This document shows positions 8,579-18,166 of a stretch of 64,000 nt of DNA, one piece after another. Numbering within the stretch: the stretch's first letter is position 1; each line of letters begins with the position of its first letter. The DNA comes from Planctomycetota bacterium (GTDB taxonomy: Bacteria > Planctomycetota > Planctomycetia > Planctomycetales > Planctomycetaceae), in the NCBI GenBank assembly GCA_014584345.1, contig JACTNB010000030.1, positions 124,001 to 188,000 on the forward strand. The letters are read 5' to 3'. The notes under the pieces are model-generated. The model was given only the letters and a program-made list of their open reading frames with translations, was not told where the DNA came from and did no database searches. The position numbers and the translations under genes were made by a program.

Positions 8579-11500
8579 TCAGCGGAATTGCAGCACGCCG
8601 AACGAGGCCCGCTCGGGCACGTCACCCTGCTGTTCCCCCCAACTTTGCACGCCAATGCCGGGCAATATCCGCGACACCGAAAGCCCCCATGTCTCATTGG
8701 CCCGCACGGGGCGCTCCCGCGACAACTCAGCCAGAGGGATCGCCAGTTCCACGCGCCAATGCCGCTCGTCTCCCTGACACGCAACGAACCATTCTGGATC
8801 CCAACCGGCATCCAGCCAGCACGTATCGCGCGTGAATCCCCGCTGATCCACCTCCAACACGAGGCTCGACTGATAATCGCGATCAAGATCGATGGCAATC
8901 TGCAGGCGATCCTGCCCGGTTAAATCGGCATCGTGCCGGCGCCCCTCGCGACGGGGAAGTTCCACGGGGAGGGCCGGATGACGCGGAAAACTGCCTGCCA
9001 GGTAGAAATACTCGGCATCGTATCCCAGCATGACAATCGGACGATCCAGACTTTCCAAGCCGGCGGCGGAGAAACGCGAAGCCACGCGCAAGCGGATCTC
9101 ATCGGCCTGCTGCCAGCATTCATCCGACAATAAACCATCCAGATACGGAGCCTGAGACACGGCATAACAGGGGAGATACCGCCGGGGCGTAATTCCCGCC
9201 CGAGATTGCAGCCAGAACTCCACTTCCGCGAATTGTTGCAGCAACGATCGATCCTTCTCGTCCCGCCCACTGTCATGGAGATACTGCTGAAAGACTCCCT
9301 GCACGCCAAGCCGCGCGCCCCGATCGCGATACAGACTGGCCAGCGGCAATTGCACATCCGGGCCGCGTGCCAGTTCGGGGGACGTGCGTTCGAGGAAGCG
9401 ATACACCACCAGTGCCCGCTGCTGCCACGTCGATTCCCACGCGGAACGCTCCAACTTGCTCCCGGGCGTCAAGGCAGCCGCATGGGACTCCTCGCGGACC
9501 ACCGGGACAATCACCTGGGATGCCGGTTCCTCCGTCGCCTCGCTCAGAAACGCTTCCAGTTCCTCGCTTAACCGAGCGGAGTCGATCTGCCGGGAAACAA
9601 CACTGGTGTTCCGGTTACTCAACCGTAGTTGAGTCATCTCGCGAGAAGTCCAGAGCTGCAGCAACTGCACGGCTGCCAGGCCGGTGGCCGGTTCGTCGGG
9701 ATAATTTTCGATGGCCTGCATCAGCACGGCATCGTAATAATCCCACTGGGCATTGCGGCGGTACTGCTCGGCCAGTTCCAGCAACTGCTGAACTGCCTGA
9801 GATCCGGGCGAGCGACCGACAACCTGGTTCAACTGCGCGATCATCTGGGCTGCCTGCTGCTCGTCGTGCAGGCGAGTACGGACCAGCGCGGAAAAATTTC
9901 GTTGCTCCCGGGCCAATGCCGCGCCGGCCTGGCTCCGCGGACTCTCCTCAATGAACGTTGCTCGCCGCGCCGCCCCTCCGGGCGCCAGGATGATGCCCGT
10001 AAACAGATCCGCCAGGCGAAGTGGACCAGGGAGATCGGATCGATTCACAAGTTGAAAACTCTCGGCGGACGGGAGGGCCGTCAGGCTGCCATGCAACTGC
10101 AGATACGCCGGACCCGCGGCCATCCGCGCGGATTGATCCAGTCCCGCGAGATAGTCGTCGCTTTCCAGCAGCACCTCCCCCCCGCGTCCGATCCGGCTGC
10201 GTTCGAAGACGCGCGGCACCTTCCACGGGCCCAATGCCGCGTACTGTTGCTGCTCGACCAGCCAGGTGGAATCTCCTGCTGCACGGATGGCATTATCGAG
10301 AGCCGAGCGCATCAGTTGACTTGCCTGATCATTTTCGGGAGGGAGATCGATCACAACCACATCCGGCCGATATACACGCAGATCCCGCACCAGGTGCGAC
10401 AACACCAGATCCGCTAGTTGATCGTCCGTGGAACGGTTCCAACGCGCGAGCAGCGACTCGCGACGCAGGTCGAGTTCCGGAAGATCGAGAGGCAAGGCCC
10501 AGGACGCACGCCCCACATGCCCGCCCGTCAGGTTTACGCCCTGCTGTAAACGCAAATCCTCCGCCACCCGGTCGAGATTCGTCGCTGCGAGAGGATTGTC
10601 GCACAAGGCCACTATCCCAACCCGGTAACCCGCATGCCCGGCGTAACGTGCCGTCAGCAGAAAGGAACTTTCGGAGGCTCGCGGCGAAAATTGCAACAAT
10701 GCCAGTCGCCGTGTTTGTCGCGCAGCATTCGACCAGGTGAGTCCTCCATCGCTGGTCAACAAAATCGTCCCCAACTCGCCTACAGCGCAGCCGTGCAGGG
10801 AATCGGCGAAATGCAGGGAATTCAACGGTACTGTCCCCCCCGTGGCGCGGGCCTGCCAGGTTCGCCCCCCATCCTGTGACATCCAGATGGCACTCCCGGG
10901 ATGACCCGCAAGCCAGACGGACTGCTCCACACGAGCCACCGCGCGGAAATCGTACAACGTCTTGAGTTCCGCTGGCAGCGCTCCTGGAGGATCTTGCCAG
11001 GCAGCTCCCGCCGGCGAATAACGGACCAGTCCGCCATCACCCACCATCCAACCCGCGGCGGTCTCGTCCAGCGTCAGGGAACGGATGCCGCGGTAACTCT
11101 CGGTCAGCGACCGATCGACCAAAATGCGATTGCCGCCGACAAGCGCCACGCGCCCCCTGGAACCCGCGACCACACCTCCTCCATTCAAGCTGAATGCCCC
11201 CGTTCGCCACTGCATCGGCTCGGCGGATTGCATGCCCTGCCAGGTTTTTCCGCCATCACTGGTTCGCCAGATCCCCGCCAGTCCGGAGGCCGTCGATTCC
11301 CCACACACAATCCCGTGTTGCAGATCGAAGAACCGCACTGCGTGGAGCATTCCCATTTCGAGGGGAGACTGCACAGTCCAGCTTTCGCCTCCATCCAAGG
11401 TCTGAAGCAGACATCCCCGGGATTCCCGGCCATCCACCGTCAGGTTTCCCCCCGCGATCCAGCCAATGCGATCCGTCAGAAAACAGAGCGAATGCCAGCG

Positions 11501-11773
11501 ACAAGTCACCGGACTGGGCAAGAATCGCCAGGTTTGACCCGCATCCTCGCTTTTGCGAATCACACCCTGCTCGCCCACTGCGTACAACACACGCGGGCCA
11601 ATCATGCAAACGGCATTCAACGTGGCATCGTCGAGCAGCGCCAGGTGTTGCGGGGAAAACGGAGTCTCTCCCGTCAGCAGCCTCGGTTCCTCCGCGCGCG
11701 CCAAGGGGAACAAACCAGAAGCCCACCAGGCCAACAGGCAAGATAGCAACAGGCGCGAGAGTTGTTTAAGCAT
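8579..11773 (-). CDS. Large secreted BNR/Ycf48-like propeller with C-terminal DOMON/CBM9-like domain
   Basis: A 1064-residue exported protein starting at MLKQLSRLLLSCLLAWWASG, a signal peptide ending near LARAEE. An upstream extension of the frame runs into the palindromic repeat at 11831-11946 and is rejected. Residues about 40-370 contain Asp-box-like turns at regular spacing: SEDAGQTW, TLDGGESW, TSDGGKTW, SQDGGRTW, TSDGGLTW, typical of Ycf48/BNR beta-propellers. The middle 450 residues are helix-rich and unrecognised. The last 200 residues begin with APYLDGLLSDECWQQAD and contain DADLTGQDRLQIAIDLD, matching CBM9/DOMON-like domains that bind sugar or heme. Function unknown; probably envelope or extracellular. 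Confidence 0.78.
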   Translation of the reverse strand: MLKQLSRLLLSCLLAWWASGLFPLARAEEPRLLTGETPFSPQHLALLDDATLNAVCMIGPRVLYAVGEQGVIRKSEDAGQTWRFLPSPVTCRWHSLCFLTDRIGWIAGGNLTVDGRESRGCLLQTLDGGESWTVQSPLEMGMLHAVRFFDLQHGIVCGESTASGLAGIWRTSDGGKTWQGMQSAEPMQWRTGAFSLNGGGVVAGSRGRVALVGGNRILVDRSLTESYRGIRSLTLDETAAGWMVGDGGLVRYSPAGAAWQDPPGALPAELKTLYDFRAVARVEQSVWLAGHPGSAIWMSQDGGRTWQARATGGTVPLNSLHFADSLHGCAVGELGTILLTSDGGLTWSNAARQTRRLALLQFSPRASESSFLLTARYAGHAGYRVGIVALCDNPLAATNLDRVAEDLRLQQGVNLTGGHVGRASWALPLDLPELDLRRESLLARWNRSTDDQLADLVLSHLVRDLRVYRPDVVVIDLPPENDQASQLMRSALDNAIRAAGDSTWLVEQQQYAALGPWKVPRVFERSRIGRGGEVLLESDDYLAGLDQSARMAAGPAYLQLHGSLTALPSAESFQLVNRSDLPGPLRLADLFTGIILAPGGAARRATFIEESPRSQAGAALAREQRNFSALVRTRLHDEQQAAQMIAQLNQVVGRSPGSQAVQQLLELAEQYRRNAQWDYYDAVLMQAIENYPDEPATGLAAVQLLQLWTSREMTQLRLSNRNTSVVSRQIDSARLSEELEAFLSEATEEPASQVIVPVVREESHAAALTPGSKLERSAWESTWQQRALVVYRFLERTSPELARGPDVQLPLASLYRDRGARLGVQGVFQQYLHDSGRDEKDRSLLQQFAEVEFWLQSRAGITPRRYLPCYAVSQAPYLDGLLSDECWQQADEIRLRVASRFSAAGLESLDRPIVMLGYDAEYFYLAGSFPRHPALPVELPRREGRRHDADLTGQDRLQIAIDLDRDYQSSLVLEVDQRGFTRDTCWLDAGWDPEWFVACQGDERHWRVELAIPLAELSRERPVRANETWGLSVSRILPGIGVQSWGEQQGDVPERASFGVLQFR

Positions 11774-11830
11774 TGTGTCATCCCTGACTTTCCAACCGAA
11801 AAACCATCCGTACGCGGGGCTGCAGCTTTT

Positions 11831-11946
11831 CGTGGGGTACGTTGTGCGTACCATTCATGCGATATCCACGCGAGTTTCGGTCACCCCAGGTTGCGATGAA
11901 TCGCACGCAAATTGAATAAATCACGGTACGCACAGCGTACCCTACG
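11831..11946. repeat. Full-length GGTACGC palindromic element (second repeat family)
   Basis: A 116 bp element whose ends are inverted copies of CGTRGGGTACGYTGTGCGTA with few mismatches. Each end is also a small hairpin; the right one contains GGTACGC-ACA-GCGTACC, seven perfect pairs around three bases. It sits upstream of the propeller gene and downstream of the TPR gene. Half copies occur at 14701, 42181 and 62100. No gene lies inside it. Confidence 0.85.
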
Positions 11947-11979
11947 AACAAACAGGCACTGGAAGAGGCAGCGCTCGGT

Positions 11980-12933
11980 TTACACATCCAGATCGGGTGT
12001 GTTCATGAATTCCTCATGTCCACGCAATTCCAGCACGCTCCGCTTGAGATAACGCAACCCCTCTTGAAAACGATTCCGTTCCTCGTGGAATCGATTGTGA
12101 GATTCGGAAACGAGATCCGGACGATGCTCCCCGTCGATCAGGGCTCGTGTCAACGACTGCAATGCGGGGTACATCTTCTCCCGGATTTCCTCGGAGACAT
12201 GGCGGGACGCATTCCGAACTCCCTTTACCAACCGCACCAATTCTTCCCGATCCTTGTGACGTTCCCCTTCCGAAAGTCGCTTGACCTCCTGGCCGGTGTT
12301 CTGGTGCAGACGGTTGGCATCCACCAGGCGCCCAAAGGGATTTTTATGTTGCTCCAGTTGCAGTTCCAATTCACGAACGCGCTGCAACCCCTGAAGAGCC
12401 ACCTCCATCTCGGGGGTAATCAACAACGCAGCGCGATAATGCGTGGTCGCCATTACCAGATTCTTCAAATCCAGGTAGAGATTCGCCAGTTGAATATGGG
12501 CCAGATCCAATTTCGGATCGAGGCGAATTGCCTCCTTGTAAGCCGATATCGCCAGGTCCGGATGCCCATTATGACGCTGCGCATAGCCCAGATTGTAATA
12601 TGCATCGACATTCGCGCGATCCCTTTGAATCGCGCGACGCAGGGAGTCGATCGCCTGATTATAACGGTGCAGCCGGTTATAGACGGCCCCTAAATTCACC
12701 AGCGGCTTGGCGGATCGCGGATCGGCTTCCGCCAACTGCTGGTAACAGGCGGCCGCCTGTTCATAACGCTTCATGCGGAAATAACACATCGCCTGCATTT
12801 CCAGCAGTTCCAGGCGCTGCCCGGGGGCATCACACTGCATCTGCTCGAGTATCTCCAGGGCGGCGGCGTATTGCTGCTGTTTCAACAGAGGCAACACTCG
12901 GCTTTTTTCCTGCTCGAATGATTCCGCGGTCAT
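11980..12933 (-). CDS. TPR-repeat protein
   Basis: A 317-residue protein with no signal peptide, likely cytoplasmic. The first 210 residues are tandem tetratricopeptide helices: LLEMQAMCYFRMKRYEQAAA, NLGAVYNRLHRYNQAIDSLR, YYNLGYAQRHNGHPDLAIS, IQLANLYLDLKNLVMATTHY. The last 100 residues are charged helix (KRLSEGERHKDREELVRLV), probably a coiled or interaction region. The ATG at 12933 has GAGGG just upstream; a longer frame to 13026 has no ribosome site. TPRs bind partner proteins; the partner is unknown. It lies downstream of serS on the same strand. Confidence 0.85.
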   Translation of the reverse strand: MTAESFEQEKSRVLPLLKQQQYAAALEILEQMQCDAPGQRLELLEMQAMCYFRMKRYEQAAACYQQLAEADPRSAKPLVNLGAVYNRLHRYNQAIDSLRRAIQRDRANVDAYYNLGYAQRHNGHPDLAISAYKEAIRLDPKLDLAHIQLANLYLDLKNLVMATTHYRAALLITPEMEVALQGLQRVRELELQLEQHKNPFGRLVDANRLHQNTGQEVKRLSEGERHKDREELVRLVKGVRNASRHVSEEIREKMYPALQSLTRALIDGEHRPDLVSESHNRFHEERNRFQEGLRYLKRSVLELRGHEEFMNTPDLDV

Positions 12934-13134
12934 CTCTGCCCTCGTGGTTATTTTCACGTAAACTGCCGGGCACGACATCACTACCGGCGTCACTCCAATC
13001 CTGCCCCCACCTCGTCGGCTTCCCAATCACAAGCGCGTACCGGAAGATTGGCCGCGTTTCACTCTGATCACGGAACGAAGCTCCGACATTCTAATCCGGA
13101 ACCCTGCTCGCATGCAAAACATTTTATCCTTGTC

Positions 13135-14412
13135 TCAGCGACGGGGTTCAATCCGCTCCTTGCCCACCCATTTACGCAAGGCTTCCGGAATCACGATCGA
13201 ACCATCTGCCTGCTGGTTATTCTCCAGCAGGGCAATCATCGCCCGCGTCACGGCTACCGCAGTCCCGTTCAATGTATGCACAAACTGTGTCCCCTTCTTG
13301 CTGGCGGTTTTACAGCGAACATTCAACCGCCTTGCCTGATAATCTGTACAGTTTGAGCAACTCGTGACTTCACCATATTCCCCACGACCAGGCATCCACG
13401 CTTCAAGATCGAACTTGCGGTAAGCCGGCCCCCCCATGTCCCCAGTGGCTATATCCAGCACCCGATATGGGATGCCCAAACCCTGAAATATTTCCTCTTC
13501 GATGCGAAGAATCATGAGATGATAGGCATCCGAAACATCCACATCGGGCAGCGTAAAACCGAATATTTCAACCTTCGTAAATTGATGCACGCGATATATT
13601 CCCCGGGTGGACCGCCCATGCGCCCCGGCTTCCGTGCGGAAACAATGCGAGATGCCCGCCACTTTCACAGGCAACTGACTCTCGTCGAGAATTTCGTCCT
13701 TGAGCATCCCCCCCAGTGTAATTTCCGCCGTCGCGACCAGACTGAGATCCGTATCCGCTACCGAATACGTTTGGGACTCATTGCCACGGGGGTTGAAGCC
13801 GATCCCCTCAAGCACTTCGTCCCGCGCCAGGTCCGGCGTTGTCATCACCGTAAACCCTTCTCGAACAAGTTTTTCCACTGCATACTGCACCAGGGCTAGT
13901 TCCAGCAGCACCGCCTCGTTCTTTAAATAATAAAAGCCATGACCCGCCACCTTGGCCCCGGCCTCCAGATCGATCAAGTCGAGCTTTTCCATTAAATCGA
14001 CATGCGTCCGTGGTTCAAATGCAAATTGAGGCTTCTCCCCCCATTCGCGAACCGTGACGGAATCCTCCTCGCTGAGTCCCACGGGAGACGCCGGATGGGT
14101 CATGTTCGGTATTTGCGACTGAAGGCACCGCAGGGCCTCTTCGACTTCCCGCTGCTGCTGCTCGATTACGCCCACCTGTTCGCGCAACTCCTTGCCACGC
14201 GAGATCAGCCCAGGCTTGTCCTCGGCAGATGCCTTGGGAATGCGGCCCGACGTCTCCTTCTGCTCCCCCCGCAGGCGGTCTCCCTCGGCGATCAGCTCCC
14301 GGCGCCGGTCCCGCAGTTTCGGCAACTCCGCCAACTCCACGCGGACCCCCCGGTTCTGACAATTAAGCGCCACATCCTCAAGATGCTCACACAGATACTG
14401 CAGATCCAGCAT
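13135..14412 (-). CDS. serS: Seryl-tRNA synthetase
   Basis: Charges tRNA-Ser with serine in the cytoplasm (class II aminoacyl-tRNA synthetase). The 425-residue length is normal. Residues 1-110 form the long N-terminal coiled-coil arm that grips the tRNA. The catalytic part shows motif 2 (CFRTEAGAHGRSTRGIYRVH, then QFTKVEIF), SNCTDYQARRLNVR, and motif 3 (NGTAVAVTRAMIALLEN). GGAAGG stands shortly before the ATG at 14412. A 769 bp space precedes the gene. Confidence 0.97.
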   Translation of the reverse strand: MLDLQYLCEHLEDVALNCQNRGVRVELAELPKLRDRRRELIAEGDRLRGEQKETSGRIPKASAEDKPGLISRGKELREQVGVIEQQQREVEEALRCLQSQIPNMTHPASPVGLSEEDSVTVREWGEKPQFAFEPRTHVDLMEKLDLIDLEAGAKVAGHGFYYLKNEAVLLELALVQYAVEKLVREGFTVMTTPDLARDEVLEGIGFNPRGNESQTYSVADTDLSLVATAEITLGGMLKDEILDESQLPVKVAGISHCFRTEAGAHGRSTRGIYRVHQFTKVEIFGFTLPDVDVSDAYHLMILRIEEEIFQGLGIPYRVLDIATGDMGGPAYRKFDLEAWMPGRGEYGEVTSCSNCTDYQARRLNVRCKTASKKGTQFVHTLNGTAVAVTRAMIALLENNQQADGSIVIPEALRKWVGKERIEPRR

Positions 14413-15181
14413 AACGACCTTCCGGTGACAGAAGTTGTTGATTTAATTCAAGATAAGCTTCACACACCGCCTCCTGCGGATGCGCGACGTCTTGCGAACC
14501 GCGATTATGACACAGTTCCCCAAACCTGTCACCACTGGTTGTGGAGCCTCCCGAGACTTTTCCCGATACCAGCCGGCAATCGTCGCACCTTGGGCACTAA
14601 TTTATTGCATGGCAAATCCTTACAAGGCCAGCGGCACCAGCGAGCCCCGCTGGCCCGCTATCTGGCGATCCCGACAACGTTGCCAGGCCGTGAATTTTCT
14701 GTAGGGTACGCGCTGCGTACCATTTATGTGGTATCCACGCCGCTACCGAACCACAACATAGAGTGGCAGGTTTCTTTCGCAATCTAAAAAATCACAGCCT
14801 TTGCGGGAACGCCGATCGGCGACCGATTCCGCGGATACTATTCTGGGATTCGTGTATTTTGCACACCGATCCCGGTACACAGGGCGCGGGCATGTGACAT
14901 TTTTCATCGATAAAACCGAAGTCGCATTTTATTTGTGGATCGATTAGTCTATCTTCCACACCCTCGCGAAAACCAAAATTTGTAACTCGGCAGCGGGGAC
15001 AGCGGCAGGCTTCGCTCAATTGGGCATCCGATTCCGCTCAGCTGTCGGCGATGGTTTTGAAGCGATCTCTAGTTTCCGGGACAGGCATTGAGAACAATGG
15101 CGATGGCGCTTGGTTGGTGCTTCGACCGGAAATGCCGCTGTCGCGTTGATTTTCTGGCATGGAACAAGGAGTTGATCAGGC
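14413..15181. other. Intergenic region, 769 bp, with a half palindromic element
   Basis: Lies between the divergent serS and fabZ genes. Apart from the half copy of the second repeat family at 14701-14742 I see no gene. Short frames on either strand lack ribosome sites and family likeness. The promoters of both neighbours must be here, but no convincing -35/-10 pair could be assigned. Confidence 0.6.
14701..14742. repeat. Half copy of GGTACGC palindromic element
   Basis: GGGTACGCGCTGCGTACC followed by ATTTATGTGGTATCCACGCC. It matches the left half of the full element at 11831 through the conserved ATCCACG tail, and ends before any matching right arm. Confidence 0.75.
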
Positions 15182-15679
15182 ATGCCCCCACGTCCAATTT
15201 ATGACGTCACTCAATTCAATTATGATAAACCGTTGTACTCGCTGGATGAAATCCGCAAGGTGAACCCGCAGCGCCATGAAATGGAACAGCTGACAGCAAT
15301 CGTCCATGTAGATCGCGAACACGACGGGCTGGTGGGTTTTAAGGATGTGACCGAGAACGAGTTCTGGTGCACGGGCCATATGCCCGGTTTTCCCTTGATG
15401 CCCGGTGTTATTCTCTGCGAAGCGGCTGCCCAATTGGCCGGTTTTTATGCCCGCAAATTCAATCTGCTGGGGGGGGAGTACCTGGGATTCGGCGGCATGA
15501 ACGAGGTCCGCTTCCGAAAGTCGGTATTCCCGAACAGTCGACTGGTGATAGCAGCCCGCACCGTGGCGGTACGTTTCGGCAAACGAGCGGAATTTGAGTT
15601 CCAGGGGTTCGTGGAGGGGCAAATGGTCTTCAGTGGCAACATGATCGGAGTCCCGATCAACCGAGGGACGCCGTTGTAG
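15182..15679 (+). CDS. fabZ: FabZ-like 3-hydroxyacyl-ACP dehydratase (hotdog fold)
   Basis: Dehydrates 3-hydroxyacyl-ACP in fatty-acid synthesis. The 165-residue product carries DVTENEFWCTGHMPGFPLMP and then GVILCEAAAQ; His66 and Glu80 sit with the 14-residue spacing of the FabZ catalytic pair. AAGGAG precedes the ATG by ten bases. The N-terminal 45 residues are slightly longer than in E. coli FabZ. It stands alone, not beside acpP or lpx genes, so it may be a second FabZ or serve a special lipid pathway; the family is secure, the pathway is not. Confidence 0.88.
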   Translation: MPPRPIYDVTQFNYDKPLYSLDEIRKVNPQRHEMEQLTAIVHVDREHDGLVGFKDVTENEFWCTGHMPGFPLMPGVILCEAAAQLAGFYARKFNLLGGEYLGFGGMNEVRFRKSVFPNSRLVIAARTVAVRFGKRAEFEFQGFVEGQMVFSGNMIGVPINRGTPL

Positions 15680-15715
15680 TACCGCCAACAGCCGAGGCTG
15701 GCTCGGACGCGCGAA

Positions 15716-15854
15716 CTAGCAGCGCCCGCCAGGAAGCGGGCCACGCAGGCGCTACCTCCTGCAAAACACGCGCCCGACACATAGTCAACCCGAGTTGATG
15801 ACGACACGACTTAAGTCTCTTAACCCTGGTCCGCTCCTTGACGGGTGCAGCTAG
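15716..15854. repeat. CTAG-family inverted repeat, copy B
   Basis: Starts CTAGCAGCGCCCGCCAGGAA and ends TGACGGGTGCAGCTAG, 139 bp, with imperfect inverted termini. The left flank (GGCTCGGACGCGCGAA) resembles the left flank of copy D. It is the more diverged of two tandem copies. Confidence 0.82.
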
Positions 15855-15904
15855 CCCGGATTTCTCACCCGGGTCAATCAATCAGGCCTGCTGACTTCGA
15901 CGAA

Positions 15905-16039
15905 CAGGCAGCGCCCGCCAGGAAGCAGGCCAGACGGGGGTCAGGTTTATCGCAATACATTGCCAGGATTGATGTTGTAACAAAGAAGTGCTCGCTGAGG
16001 AACTGCCCGACTGGCCCGCTTCCTGACGGGCGCGGCTAG
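15905..16039. repeat. CTAG-family inverted repeat, copy C
   Basis: Begins within AGGCAGCGCCCGCCAGGAAG and ends with CCCGCTTCCTGACGGGCGCG followed by GCTAG. The right arm is a near-perfect family end; the middle differs strongly from the other copies, suggesting age or recombination. Confidence 0.82.
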
Positions 16040-16149
16040 TTTTCTGGGCATTTTCGACGCAAATTTACCGCATTGGTAAGTGCGTGAGAAATGTGGACTA
16101 GACATTTCGACGCGGGTTCCGCTGGTTTGCACGCTAGAGGGAGCAAAGA

Positions 16150-17412
16150 TCAGGGGCGGCCCGAGAGATCAAAGCATTTGAGCGATTGTTCATCGCGGAG
16201 CAGAAAGCGACTGTTCGACAGGGCAGGCAGGGCACGGCAGATATGTTCCGTCAGTTTGCCACGCCAGAGTTCGACGAAGTTCTTGCTGTCCGCCCTGGAG
16301 ACGACCAGTTCCCCGTCGGTTTTCATGATCAGCAAATGGTTGCCCGCCTTGATCAACGAGGCATACCCGAATTCCTTCATGCGCCAGGTTTCCGTGCCGG
16401 TTGCCGGTTCGAAGCAGACCAGATCGACCGGCCCGCCATCTTGCCGACCGTCAATTCCCACCAGGTGCTTTTCCAGTGGAATCGGCGTGGTGTATTGCGA
16501 AGCCAGCGGTTTGAGGTCGGCCCGCAAGACTTCGATCTGGTCGGCCCGAATCCGCGCCCAGACACTCCCGATGCCATAACTGGCGGTAAGAAACAAATGC
16601 CCGTCCAGCACGACGGGATTGGCCCCGTTCACGGTCGGTCCCCGCATGCCAAAGGGGAGGGAAAAGCGAACCTGACCCGAGGCGGGGTCGAGCCCCACGG
16701 TTTCCAGGCGTGTTTCGAGGATTACCAGATCGGAATCGCCCACGCGCGCCAGCACGGGCGAAGAATAGCTGGCCTGCCAGTCTCCCGTTTGCCACAACAC
16801 CCGACCCGATTCGAGATCAAAAGCGACCACACCTGCCTGCTGACGATGCCCGCCGACATTCAGAATCACGCGGTTTCCCACCACCAGGGGCGTGCTGCCC
16901 GCGCCAAAATATCCTTCATCGGCACCAAAGTCGGCATGGGTCTCCACTGACCAGCGGACATTTCCCGTGGCCCGTTCCAGGCAAGACAATCGACCGGTCG
17001 GCCCGTGCAGGATCACGTGGTCGGGCAGCAGGACGGGGACGCAGAGCGGTCCATTATCGGGCATGATGCGGGGCTGGAACGTGGCGGGAAACGCTCTGCT
17101 CCACTGCTGTTGACCTGTTTCCAGATCGAGAGCCTGGGCGATTTCCTGATTTTCCACGCGGTGAAACAGCACAACCTGGCCTTGCCGAATCGCGACTCCC
17201 GCCACGCCCGATCCGACGGGAAGTTGCCACATCAAACGCGGCCCTGCTTCCGGCCAGACGGGAGCGATGCGTTCCTGCTGGGCGATGCCGTTGCGATCCG
17301 GCCCAAGAATCTGTGGCCAGTCTCCCGCGGTGGCGCTCCCCGCGAGCTGGTCGCCTGCGTGCCACATACCGGCGCCGCACACAAGAATCGTCACAAGCCA
17401 TGCCTGCTTCAT
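16150..17412 (-). CDS. Exported PQQ-like beta-propeller repeat protein
   Basis: A 420-residue protein starting at MKQAWLVTILVCGAGMWHAG, a signal peptide. Mature part opens with DWPQILGPDRNGIAQ, the typical start of planctomycete PQQ-binding-like repeat proteins. WD-like blades follow (ALDLETGQQQWSRAFP, LERATGNVRWSVE, AFDLESGRVLWQTGDW, GLDPASGQVRFSLP, CFEPATGTETWRM). These resemble quinoprotein dehydrogenase blades, but no catalytic or heme site was seen, so a structural or binding role is as likely. GGAGG lies 11 bases before the ATG at 17412; the longer frame to 17565 overlaps the next gene and is rejected. Confidence 0.85.
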   Translation of the reverse strand: MKQAWLVTILVCGAGMWHAGDQLAGSATAGDWPQILGPDRNGIAQQERIAPVWPEAGPRLMWQLPVGSGVAGVAIRQGQVVLFHRVENQEIAQALDLETGQQQWSRAFPATFQPRIMPDNGPLCVPVLLPDHVILHGPTGRLSCLERATGNVRWSVETHADFGADEGYFGAGSTPLVVGNRVILNVGGHRQQAGVVAFDLESGRVLWQTGDWQASYSSPVLARVGDSDLVILETRLETVGLDPASGQVRFSLPFGMRGPTVNGANPVVLDGHLFLTASYGIGSVWARIRADQIEVLRADLKPLASQYTTPIPLEKHLVGIDGRQDGGPVDLVCFEPATGTETWRMKEFGYASLIKAGNHLLIMKTDGELVVSRADSKNFVELWRGKLTEHICRALPALSNSRFLLRDEQSLKCFDLSGRP

Positions 17413-17545
17413 GGTAAGCCAAGCCTCCGAGTATCGGGAAAAGGTCGCGGGAGTGACCGGCCCGCATTCCCCACGGCCCACGCTACGCCTGGCCGGGTAT
17501 CCGGTCTGGCGTGCGATGGGAAACAAGTCTGCCTGGCGTGGGGCG

Positions 17546-17836
17546 TTAGCGTGCCGGCCATTCATGGTAGCAGCGATTGCAATGGAAAGCGACGACGGTG
17601 GCTGTTCCGGGAATCATGCGCAACTGGGCATTCCAGATCCCGTCATTCAACTCGATCGGGTCTACCGCGGCGCTGGAGCAACAGGGACAACAACGATTGG
17701 CATGGACCAGCCTGGCCCGTTGCAGCGCGGGAGATTCTTCCTCACCGGAGTGCACGGCCCGCCGGGGGAACTTGAGAATCGCAGGTTCTTCCAGTAAATC
17801 TGCTTCGTGTGGTTGATAGATCGCCAGACAACTCAT
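17546..17836 (-). CDS. Small zinc-ribbon protein
   Basis: A 96-residue protein with two CxxC pairs: CCPCCSS near residue 49 and CNRCYHEW near the C-terminus, a spacing expected for a zinc ribbon. The sequence between them is hydrophobic and beta-like. AAAGG lies seven bases before the ATG at 17836. It is upstream of the PQQ-repeat gene on the same strand with 133 bp between. No specific family recognised; it may bind nucleic acid or another protein. Confidence 0.6.
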   Translation of the reverse strand: MSCLAIYQPHEADLLEEPAILKFPRRAVHSGEEESPALQRARLVHANRCCPCCSSAAVDPIELNDGIWNAQLRMIPGTATVVAFHCNRCYHEWPAR

Positions 17837-18166
17837 CCTTGAGCCTTTCGTTCGATCATATGGCAGTTAATACCGAATCGGGTCGCGAACCGGCCGAAAT
17901 CGACCAGCCTCCGCGGGCGGGTCAATCCTATACCCTGCCCGTCACGGTCCCGTTTTTACCATCGGCATGACGGGCTGGCAACCCTTCCTGCAAGGAATTG
18001 GCAAATTGTAAAATTAGGCAAAACACAACAAGTTTACAGCCTGGGCGATATTACCTCGCGGCCCTGTACTACTGGAATGCAAAGGAAACAGCTCGGGGGA
18101 TGCTTTGCCCTGGATAGAACGGCAGCACGGAATCGATGGTATGCGCCGCTTTCCCTACGAAAAAAT
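17837..18166. other. Intergenic region, 330 bp
   Basis: No gene is supported. A 35-codon frame on the plus strand at 17860 has no family likeness. The stretch probably holds the promoter of the small zinc-ribbon gene. Confidence 0.5.

Larger units (their letters stand above)
15680..16149. other. Intergenic region filled by two tandem CTAG-family repeats
   Basis: This 470 bp gap between two convergent genes holds copies B and C of the repeat. After copy C, bases 16040-16100 resemble, in reverse complement, the left flank of copy F (CCACATTTCTCACGCAC against CCGCATTTCTCGCAC). No gene was seen. Confidence 0.7.

Noticed and set aside
11778..11987. Similar short translations (VGYAxRTIYxxST) at 11.8, 14.7, 42.2 and 62.1 kb
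   Set aside because: They come from translating the palindromic repeat family, not from a conserved peptide.
16083..16150. Possible tRNA-like string (GACGCGGGTTCCGCTGG)
   Set aside because: No acceptor or anticodon stem could be folded; it follows repeat copy C.
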